Origin: JBHIBR01 sp046759145 [NCBI: Nitrospinota bacterium]
GTDB taxonomy: Bacteria > UBA8248
Length of the DNA stretch: 5,013 bases
Direction: 5' to 3'
Assembly: GCA_046759145.1 (NCBI GenBank)
Contig: JBHIBR010000163.1
Coordinates: forward strand, 1-5,013
Part shown: piece by piece, positions 1 to 4,779 of the stretch
Layout of the letters: each line of letters starts with the position of its first letter
How positions within the stretch are numbered: position 1 is the stretch's first letter
Translations under genes and position numbers: made by a program
The notes under the pieces: model-generated
What the model saw: only the letters and a program-made list of their open reading frames with translations
Told to the model about the DNA's origin: nothing
Databases searched by the model: none

Positions 1-684
1 CTCTACGAGGACCACCATCCAGAAGTTCTCGGCGGGCCGCACGATGCTCCTGCGTCGCGCGCCGTCGAAGAAGATGGCCCGCTCCACCTCCGACTCGGTC
101 TCCTCCTCGGTGAGCCGGTACCAGCGGGATTCTCCCTTCTCCAGGATCGCCGCCCCGAGCTTGGCGATGCGCGCCCCCAGGGGCCCCGCGCCCGCCGCCA
201 GGGTGCGTGCGCTCTTCTCGTCCCGCACCAGGAAGGCCCTGGCCCTCACCTCTCGTTTCATTCGCTCGTAGTAATCCTGGACCTCGGCGGCGGTCACCTT
301 GATCTGCCTGGCGAACTCCTCCTCCTTGCGCCGCATGAGATTCTTCAACAGCGCCTGCTCCCAGAAGCGCTCGATGACCCGCATGAACTCCTTCCCCTTG
401 TCCAGGTCGAGCCGCACAGCCTCCTGGAGGAGGAGCTTCTTTTGGATGATCTCTTCCAGGAACTGCTCGCGGGCGTACATCTGTTCGAGTTCGGGCCGGT
501 AGCCGATGCCCGCGTTCTTTACCTCCTCCCGGAAGTCCTCGGTCGAGAGGTAGTAGCTGTTGATCCGGGCGACCGTCGGGCTCGAGTCGCCCCCTCTGCC
601 ACAGCCCTGCGCGCTCAGGAGGATCCACCCCATCCCGCCTGCGACAGCCAGGCAGCGCAGAAGGAAACCCCCACGCCTTCTCAT
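1..684 (-). CDS. SurA N-terminal / parvulin-like peptidyl-prolyl isomerase, putative lipoprotein (partial, C-terminus beyond window)
   Basis: This gene reads from ATG at 684 to the left edge without a stop, giving 228 codons. Residues 1-28 look like an export signal: basic MRRR, a hydrophobic stretch, then SAQGC with Cys28 as possible lipidated cysteine. The lipobox is weak because position -3 is Ala. Residues about 37-145 fit the SurA N-terminal chaperone domain: a VARIN strand, a helical part with EEIIQKKLLLQEA (78-89), and KVTAAEVQDYYER (129-141), the usual lead-in to a parvulin domain. Residues about 146-228 look like a reduced parvulin domain (ARAFLVRDEKSA, then EVERAIFFDG, then FWMVVLVE). 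By family, such proteins help outer-membrane or secreted proteins fold in the periplasm; isomerase activity here is inferred. AGGAGGT lies 7 nt upstream of the ATG, and a good minus-strand promoter lies at 869-897. It could instead be a chaperone without isomerase activity. Confidence 0.8.
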   Translation of the reverse strand, partial: MRRRGGFLLRCLAVAGGMGWILLSAQGCGRGGDSSPTVARINSYYLSTEDFREEVKNAGIGYRPELEQMYAREQFLEEIIQKKLLLQEAVRLDLDKGKEFMRVIERFWEQALLKNLMRRKEEEFARQIKVTAAEVQDYYERMKREVRARAFLVRDEKSARTLAAGAGPLGARIAKLGAAILEKGESRWYRLTEEETESEVERAIFFDGARRRSIVRPAENFWMVVLVE

Positions 685-691
685 GTTTCCC

Positions 692-698
692 ACCTCCT
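692..698 (-). promoter_or_regulatory. Strong Shine-Dalgarno for the isomerase gene
   Basis: The minus strand reads AGGAGGT here, 7 nt before the ATG at 684. This near-perfect anti-16S match at the right distance fixes the start codon of the isomerase gene. Confidence 0.8.
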
Positions 699-799
699 GT
701 CGCCAGGACCTCGGCCCCCGCCGGCCTGAGGCCGCTGCGCGCTCTGGCCGACACGGCTCACCCTCACCGAAGCTCCCAGGCTGAGAAGGGCCTCCTCGC

Positions 800-817
800 G
801 GGCGGCACGCCCTTTTT
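800..817 (+). terminator. Possible intrinsic terminator (plus-strand direction)
   Basis: GGGCG (800-804), loop GCA, CGCCC (808-812), then five Ts (813-817) form a short terminator-like hairpin for plus-strand transcripts. AAGGGC (786-791) with GCCCTT (809-814) gives an alternative pairing. No plus-strand gene lies upstream, so it would only act on antisense transcription, or it may be a chance structure in the leader of the isomerase gene. Confidence 0.2.
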
Positions 818-868
818 CCCTTCCGGAGGGGAGAGCCGGATCCCCCAATGCCCTTTGAAAGTCAGTGT

Positions 869-897
869 ATGATACGGACCCGCCGCCCGGGTGTCAA
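869..897 (-). promoter_or_regulatory. Sigma-70-type promoter for the isomerase gene
   Basis: On the minus strand TTGACA (897-892) is followed by exactly 17 bp and TATCAT (874-869). The -35 box is a perfect consensus and the -10 box matches TATAAT at five of six positions. The expected start is near 862, leaving a leader of about 178 nt before the ATG at 684. This suggests the isomerase gene is transcribed on its own, not only by read-through from the tlpA-like gene. The spacer contains CCCGGGTG on the plus strand (886-893), an inverted copy of sequences further upstream, which could be a regulator site. Confidence 0.65.
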
Positions 898-1011
898 AGG
901 TGAAACGAGGCGAGACGGGAGCCACCCGGGGAGGCTTTCCACCCGGCCCTGGGGGCCACATGCCGGCAGCGGTTCTGCGGGAAGTGGAAGGAGGCGAGGG
1001 CGGGGCCCTCT

Positions 1012-1590
1012 CTATCGCGCCCCGGCCCGGGCGGCCTGGCGGGGGCGCAGGAGTGTTTCGATGAGCGCGGTGGCCTCTGGGGACGCCCACTCCCGCGGAC
1101 CCGGCACTCTGCCCACCAACTCCCCCTTGCGGCTGATGAGGAGGCTCACCGGCAGCCCCCTCCCGCGGAGGCGGCGGAAGGTCTTTTGCTCCGGGTCGAG
1201 CAGGACAGGGAAGGTGATGCCCAACCTCCGGACGAAGGGGCGAACCACCCCCTCCCCCTGGCGGTCGATAGAGATGGCCACCACCTCGAAGGGATGTCCC
1301 CGGAAGCGCTGGCGCAGTTTCTCGAGGGAGGGCATCTCGGCGATACAGGGCGGACACCATGTGGCCCAGAAGTTCACGAGGACGACCCTTCCCCGAAGGT
1401 CGGCGAGGCGCAGCGTGCCCCCGCTCAGCGCGGGCAGGGCGAACTCCGGGGCGGGCGTCCGCCTGCGGGGGGCGAGCACCCCCATCGCCTCAAAGAGCTC
1501 CCTCTGCCCCGCGGCCCCGACCCCTCCGGCAAGGGCGAGCCCGAGAAGGACTATCAGGAGGAACCATCCGCATAGGCGTTGAACTCTCAT
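1012..1590 (-). CDS. TlpA/ResA-like thiol-disulfide oxidoreductase (redoxin, exported)
   Basis: This 192-residue protein is of the usual size for exported TlpA/ResA proteins. Residues 1-27 form a signal or anchor (RVQR, then a Leu/Val/Ala/Gly-rich core ending near VGAAG). Residues about 44-185 are a thioredoxin fold: PAPEFALPALSG, the strand VVLVNFWATWCPPC with redox pair Cys79 and Cys82, VVAISID (103-109), and the cis-proline loop RGLPVSLLI with Pro147. Family members reduce disulfides in periplasmic proteins, often apo-cytochromes c during maturation, using electrons from a CcdA/DsbD-type membrane protein; the substrate here is unknown. The loop has Pro-Val-Ser where many relatives have Pro-Thr. 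I chose the ATG at 1590 because GGGGGAGA precedes it and the signal begins there; an upstream in-frame ATG at 1734 would add 48 unlikely residues. The next gene downstream is another predicted folding factor. Confidence 0.88.
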   Translation of the reverse strand: MRVQRLCGWFLLIVLLGLALAGGVGAAGQRELFEAMGVLAPRRRTPAPEFALPALSGGTLRLADLRGRVVLVNFWATWCPPCIAEMPSLEKLRQRFRGHPFEVVAISIDRQGEGVVRPFVRRLGITFPVLLDPEQKTFRRLRGRGLPVSLLISRKGELVGRVPGPREWASPEATALIETLLRPRQAARAGAR

Positions 1591-1596
1591 CTTAGG

Positions 1597-1605
1597 TCTC
1601 CCCCC
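1597..1605 (-). promoter_or_regulatory. Shine-Dalgarno for the tlpA-like gene
   Basis: The minus strand reads GGGGGAGA just before the ATG at 1590, with a GGAG core 7 nt away. It favours this start over the longer in-frame option at 1734. Confidence 0.6.
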
Positions 1606-1642
1606 ACATGCGGAGGCGGCGAAGGAGAGCCGGCATCCGTAT

Positions 1643-1651
1643 AGGATAACA
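1643..1651 (-). promoter_or_regulatory. Possible extended -10 promoter for the tlpA-like gene
   Basis: The minus strand reads TGT-TATCCT (1651 to 1643), which fits the extended -10 pattern TGnTATAAT with two mismatches in the hexamer. It sits in a short A/T-rich island in otherwise G+C-rich DNA. No good -35 is visible, which extended -10 promoters tolerate. Transcription would start near 1636, about 46 nt before the ATG at 1590. Confidence 0.4.
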
Positions 1652-1665
1652 TCTCCCCGGGGAGA
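1652..1665. repeat. Perfect 14-bp palindrome abutting the tlpA-like promoter, possible operator
   Basis: TCTCCCCGGGGAGA is a perfect inverted repeat lying directly upstream of the extended -10, between the -10 and -35 positions. A dimeric regulator bound here would block that promoter. The operator role is inferred from position and symmetry only. Confidence 0.4.
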
Positions 1666-1814
1666 CCTATGCCCCTGCGCCGTGAGCGCGAGCCGGGGCG
1701 CTTGAGGGCCGGGGGCATGCGGTTTGAGGAGCATCCTTTTTCAAGGCGGAAACGGAGGGTAGGCGTATCTCTCTGCCGAGAGGGTTTCCAGGCCGTTGCA
1801 CCGATGGATTGGAC

Positions 1815-1826
1815 CCTCCCGGGAGG
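1815..1826. repeat. 12-bp palindrome related to the 1652-1665 site
   Basis: CCTCCCGGGAGG is perfectly symmetric. With one extra C on the left, the symmetry extends to GGACC...GGTCC across 1811-1829. The core CTCCCGGGAG differs from the upstream CTCCCCGGGGAG only by one base pair per half. It lies just upstream of the possible dppB promoter. Such strings also arise by chance in G+C-rich DNA. Confidence 0.3.
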
Positions 1827-1845
1827 TCCCCCCTCTGCCTCGAGG

Positions 1846-1874
1846 TTGACGCCGGGGCAAGTTCCCGATAGAAG
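1846..1874 (+). promoter_or_regulatory. Possible promoter for dppBC
   Basis: TTGACG (1846-1851) is followed by 17 bp and TAGAAG (1869-1874). The -35 box is good, at five of six; the -10 box is weak, at four of six and lacking the final T. A start near 1881 would give a leader of about 62 nt that begins just before the GC hairpin. No better plus-strand candidate is visible upstream of dppB. Confidence 0.35.
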
Positions 1875-1888
1875 GGGGTGTAAGAAGC

Positions 1889-1908
1889 GGGCCCCCCAAA
1901 GGGGGCCC
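1889..1908 (+). promoter_or_regulatory. Strong GC hairpin in the presumed dppB leader
   Basis: GGGCCCCC (1889-1896), loop CAAA, GGGGGCCC (1901-1908) make a perfect 8-bp all-GC stem. It is followed by CGATCGTACTTT, not a T tract, so it is not a classic terminator on either strand. It lies about 34 nt upstream of the dppB GTG. It could protect the transcript 5' end, attenuate transcription, or be a remnant of a terminator. Confidence 0.45.
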
Positions 1909-1942
1909 CGATCGTACTTTCCCTTCGAGAACGAGCCTCGCC

Positions 1943-2860
1943 GTGCGCGGGTATGCCCTCCGCCGCTGCCTGCAGTCCCTCGTGGTGCTCAAGGGCATCT
2001 TGGTGATCGTCTTCCTCGTCCTCCACGTCACGGGTGACCCCGCCATGATGCTGCTCCCCCCCGACGCCGACGAGGAGGCATACCGCATCCTGCGGCAGCA
2101 GCTCGGTCTCGACCAGCCGCTGGTGGTCCAGTACGGGCGCTTCTTCTGGAAGGTGTTGCAGGGGGACTTCGGGAACTCCCTCGTTCACGAGGTCCCCGCC
2201 CTCCCGCTGGTGCTCGCCCACCTGCCCGCCACGGTGGAGCTGGCTCTGGCGGCGCTGCTGGTGGCGCTCGTCATCGCCCTCCCTGCGGGCGTGATCGCGG
2301 CGGCCAAGCGCGACAGCCCCTATGACCACGCCAGCATGGGGGTGGCCCTCTTCGGCCAGTCGGTGCCCAACTTCTGGATGGGCCTGATGCTCATCCTCTT
2401 CTTGTCCCTCTATCTCGACCTCTTCCCCACCTCGGGCCGGGGGACGCTCCGGCACCTGGCCCTGCCCGCCCTCACGGCAGGCCTCTATGCCACTGCCCGG
2501 ATCACGCGCTTGGTGCGCTCCGGGATGCTCGAGGTCTTGAACCAGGACTACATACGCACCGCCCGCAGCAAGGGTCTCGCCGAGGGGGGAGTGGTGATGC
2601 ACCACGCCCTCAAGAACGCCTCCATCCCCGTGGTGACGCTCGTGGGGCTCGAGCTCGGCATCCTCCTGGGGGGCACGGTGGTGACCGAGACCGTGTTCGC
2701 CTGGCCGGGGGTGGGGCGCCTGGCGGTGCAGTCCATCCACGACAGCGACTACCCCGTGGTGGAGGCCGTCGTGTTCGTGCTGGCGTTCTTCTTCGTGTTC
2801 ATCAACCTGGCGGTGGACCTCCTCTACGCCTACCTGGATCCCCGGATCCGCTACGAGTGA
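1943..2860 (+). CDS. dppB: Dipeptide/oligopeptide-type ABC transporter permease, DppB/OppB family
   Basis: This 305-residue inner-membrane protein is of usual DppB length. It would form half of the channel of an importer for peptides or a related solute (nickel, glutathione or sugar-like ligands are also used by this family). Family marks in order: RGYALRRCLQ start, first membrane helix about 13-30, GDPA (31-34), the periplasmic part with LGLDQPL (54-60) and GDFGNSL (74-80), five further helices from about 95 onward, the cytoplasmic ATPase-contact loop YIRTARSKGL (203-212) followed by HALKNASIPV, and the ending LYAYLDPRIRYE. The start is GTG at 1943: it places the family N-terminus exactly and no in-frame alternative is near. 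The ribosome site is weak (GAGAACGAG region). It precedes dppC by 7 nt, so the two are cotranscribed. Substrate cannot be read from the sequence. Confidence 0.93.
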   Translation: MRGYALRRCLQSLVVLKGILVIVFLVLHVTGDPAMMLLPPDADEEAYRILRQQLGLDQPLVVQYGRFFWKVLQGDFGNSLVHEVPALPLVLAHLPATVELALAALLVALVIALPAGVIAAAKRDSPYDHASMGVALFGQSVPNFWMGLMLILFLSLYLDLFPTSGRGTLRHLALPALTAGLYATARITRLVRSGMLEVLNQDYIRTARSKGLAEGGVVMHHALKNASIPVVTLVGLELGILLGGTVVTETVFAWPGVGRLAVQSIHDSDYPVVEAVVFVLAFFFVFINLAVDLLYAYLDPRIRYE

Positions 2861-2867
2861 GAGCGCC

Positions 2868-3788
2868 ATGGCCCGCGCCGAGACGCTGAGAGCTCCAGGC
2901 CTGGAGGAGGTGCTCCCGGCCCCCTCCTTCTGGCGGGTGGCCCTGAGGAGCCTCCTCCGGCGAAGGCCCGCCCTTCTGGGCCTCTTCCTCGTGGTGGCGG
3001 TCATCATCTGTGCGCTCTTCGCTCCCTGGCTCGCCCCCTATGACCCCGTGGCCCAGGACGCGAGCCGCTACCTCAAGCCCCCGGGCTGGAGCCCGGGCGG
3101 GGGAGCGACGCCCCACTGGCTGGGGACCGACTTCGTCGGCCGGGACATCCTGAGCCGGGTCATCTTCGGGGCGCGCGTCTCGCTCGCGGTGGGCCTCGCG
3201 GCGGTGGTGCTGAGCGCCCTCATCGGCCTGTCGGTGGCCCTCGTGGCGGGCTACTACGGGGGCTGGGTGGACGCCGTCCTGAGCCGCCTCGTCGACATCG
3301 CCCTGGCCTTCCCCTTCATCCTGCTCGCCCTCTCCATCGTGGCGATGCTGGGACCTGCCCTGGGCAACGTCATCCTGGCCATCTCGCTCCGCACCTGGAT
3401 CGTTTACGCCCGGGTGATCCGCGGCGTGGTGCTCTCGCTGCGGGAGCAGGAGTTCGTCCAGGGGGCCCGGGCGGCGGGTTGCCGCACCCCTTACATCCTG
3501 CTCGTCCACATCCTCCCGAACGTGCTGCCCCCAGCGGTGGTCATCGCCACCCTTTACCTGGGGCGGATGATCGTCATCGAGTCCGCCTTGAGCTTCCTGG
3601 GCCTCGGGGTCCCCCCGCCCACGCCCACCTGGGGAGGCATGCTGGCCGAGGGGCGTTCCTACATCGACACCGCCTGGTGGCTCGCCCTCTTCCCCGGCCT
3701 GGCCATCATGTGCACAGTCCTCGGGGCGAACCTCCTGGGGGACTGGCTGCGCGACGTCCTCGACCCCCGCTTGAAGGGGGCGATGTAG
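2868..3788 (+). CDS. dppC: Dipeptide/oligopeptide-type ABC transporter permease, DppC/OppC family
   Basis: This 306-residue protein is the partner of the preceding DppB and the second half of the channel. A cytoplasmic N-terminus of about 34 residues leads into helix 1 (about 36-55) and LAPYDP (55-60), the OppC N-terminal signature. The hallmark LGTDFVGRDILSR (85-97) precedes the permease domain with further helices from about 103. The ATPase-contact loop is FVQGARAAG...HILPN (197-218), with QGA in place of the canonical EAA but the glycine (204) kept. SFLGLGV (242-248) and LGDWLRDVLDPRLKG (290-304) close the protein as expected for the family. The ATG at 2868 follows the dppB stop by 7 nt (GAGCGCC). 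No substrate-binding protein or ATPase gene follows; the next gene is convergent, 76 bp away, with no T-tailed terminator visible between them. Confidence 0.94.
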   Translation: MARAETLRAPGLEEVLPAPSFWRVALRSLLRRRPALLGLFLVVAVIICALFAPWLAPYDPVAQDASRYLKPPGWSPGGGATPHWLGTDFVGRDILSRVIFGARVSLAVGLAAVVLSALIGLSVALVAGYYGGWVDAVLSRLVDIALAFPFILLALSIVAMLGPALGNVILAISLRTWIVYARVIRGVVLSLREQEFVQGARAAGCRTPYILLVHILPNVLPPAVVIATLYLGRMIVIESALSFLGLGVPPPTPTWGGMLAEGRSYIDTAWWLALFPGLAIMCTVLGANLLGDWLRDVLDPRLKGAM

Positions 3789-3864
3789 GGCCGGTCCCGG
3801 GGCCGTAGCCGCTCCCCAGCGCCCCGGCAGTTGCCGCCCACGGGCGCGGAGGCCAGCCGGAGGA

Positions 3865-4770
3865 TCAGGTCCCCCGCAGGCGCGGGTCAAGGGCGTCCCG
3901 CAGCGAGTCCCCGAACACGTTGAAGGCGAACACAGCCAGGCTGATGGCGAGCCCGGGGAAGATGGGCACCCAGGGGGCGCTCTCGGCGTACTCCTCCGCC
4001 CCGCCCTGGAGCATGAGCCCCCAGGCGGGGATGGGCTCCTGCACCCCCAGGCCGAGGAAGGAGAGGGAGGCCTCCAGGAGGATGGCCTGGCCGAGGAAGG
4101 CCGTGAGCATGATGAGGTAGGGGGCCATGACGTTCGGCAGCATGTGGCGGAAGATGATGCGCAGGTGGCTGCTGGCGAGGGCGCGGGCGGCCTCCACATA
4201 GGGGATCTCGCGGATGGCGAGAGCGCTCGAGCGCACCACCCGGGCGCAGCGGGGCACCATGGGCACCGTGATGGCCATGATGACGTTGAACACGCCCGTC
4301 CCGAGGATCGAGACGACAGCAAGGGCCAGGATGATCAGGGGGAAGGAGATCAGCATGTCTACCAACCGCTGGACGATCAGGTCGGTCCGACCCCCGAAAT
4401 AGGCGCTCGCCACCCCGATGAACAGGCCCAGGGTGGCCCCCAGGAAGGCGGCTCCGAAGCCCACCAGCAGAGCGGTGCGGGAGCCGTAGATGATGCGGGA
4501 GAGGATGTCCCGCCCGTGGTCGTCGGTGCCGAACCAGTATTCGGTGCCGGGGGGTGTGAACTGCGCCTCGTAGGAGACGGCCAGGGGGTCCCGGGGCGCG
4601 AGGTACGGGCCCACGAGGGCCACCGCCAGCATGAAGAGCACGATCACCGCCCCGCAGGCCCCCAGGGGCCTCTGCCGCACGAAGGTCCAGATGGCTTGGG
4701 CCCAGGCCCGGGGGCGGCCCACCTCCTGCGCGGCAACGGCGGCCTCAGCCGAGATATCCGTAACAGCCAT
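3865..4770 (-). CDS. dppC: Second DppC/OppC-family ABC transporter permease
   Basis: This 301-residue paralogue of the plus-strand DppC lies on the opposite strand. Order of marks: cytoplasmic N-terminus to about 36, helix 1 (about 38-56), LAPRDPL (57-63), FGTDDHGRDILSR (80-92), helices from about 98, ATPase-contact loop YVEAARALASSHLRIIFRHM (191-210) then LPN, SFLGLGVQEP (237-246), and FGDSLRDALDPRLRG. The loop keeps EAA (193-195), but the usual glycine four residues on is Ala199. The start is uncertain: ATG at 4770 lies 9 nt after the upstream dppB stop and is preferred, while GTG at 4779 abuts that stop directly and would add three residues. Neither has a strong Shine-Dalgarno, so translational coupling to dppB is likely. 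It forms the channel with the DppB encoded just upstream. Confidence 0.94.
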   Translation of the reverse strand: MAVTDISAEAAVAAQEVGRPRAWAQAIWTFVRQRPLGACGAVIVLFMLAVALVGPYLAPRDPLAVSYEAQFTPPGTEYWFGTDDHGRDILSRIIYGSRTALLVGFGAAFLGATLGLFIGVASAYFGGRTDLIVQRLVDMLISFPLIILALAVVSILGTGVFNVIMAITVPMVPRCARVVRSSALAIREIPYVEAARALASSHLRIIFRHMLPNVMAPYLIMLTAFLGQAILLEASLSFLGLGVQEPIPAWGLMLQGGAEEYAESAPWVPIFPGLAISLAVFAFNVFGDSLRDALDPRLRGT

Positions 4771-4779
4771 CGCACCCAC

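Larger units (their letters stand above)
685..1011. other. Intergenic region between the isomerase and tlpA-like genes
   Basis: This 327-bp gap holds no gene I can support. Reading on the minus strand, it contains CACCCGG repeats (886-946), a strong promoter (869-897), a presumed leader of about 178 nt, and a Shine-Dalgarno site (692-698). A small GC hairpin followed by five Ts on the plus strand lies at 800-817. Plus-strand frames through the region are antisense shadows with no recognisable protein. I found no classic T-tailed terminator for the tlpA-like gene on the minus strand, so some read-through into the isomerase gene is possible. Confidence 0.6.
1591..1942. other. Divergent intergenic control region (tlpA-like gene / dppB)
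   Basis: This 352-bp stretch separates the minus-strand tlpA-like gene from plus-strand dppB. In order it holds the tlpA-like Shine-Dalgarno, an A/T-rich island with an extended -10 (1643-1651), a 14-bp palindrome (1652-1665), a small CTCTC/GAGAG hairpin (1769-1782), a 12-bp palindrome (1815-1826), a possible dppB promoter (1846-1874) and a GC hairpin (1889-1908). A plus-strand frame from ATG 1669 to 2037 has a GGGGAG just upstream. However, it encodes an Arg/Pro-rich sequence with no recognisable fold and runs out of frame into dppB, so I do not call it. Confidence 0.6.

Noticed and set aside
722-734. CGGCC-TGA-GGCCG mini-hairpin in the isomerase leader
   Set aside because: Only five base pairs with a three-base loop in very G+C-rich DNA; likely chance.
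848-1582. 244-codon plus-strand frame antisense to the tlpA-like gene
   Set aside because: The minus strand encodes a canonical WCPPC redoxin, and the plus-strand product is low complexity.
1591-1734. N-terminal extension of the tlpA-like protein to ATG 1734
   Set aside because: The extra 48 residues are not conserved-looking, would bury the signal peptide, and run through the likely promoter; ATG 1590 has its own ribosome site.
1669-2037. 122-codon plus-strand frame with GGGGAG before its ATG
   Set aside because: Arg/Pro-rich with no recognisable fold, crosses the hairpin and palindromes, and overlaps dppB out of frame by 95 nt. The Shine-Dalgarno-like bases are part of the palindrome.
1667-3007. 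446-codon open frame on the minus strand opposite dppB
   Set aside because: Its product is rich in His, Glu, Gly and Arg in a pattern typical of antisense frames in G+C-rich genes, and the opposite strand encodes a clear DppB.
3789-3864. Bidirectional terminator between the convergent dppC genes
   Set aside because: Some short GC inverted repeats are present but none is followed by a T tract in either direction, so I could not support one.
2802-4322. 506-codon open frame on the minus strand across both dppC genes
   Set aside because: Low-complexity Ser/Pro/Asp/Arg composition and complete overlap with two clear permease genes; an artefact of base composition.
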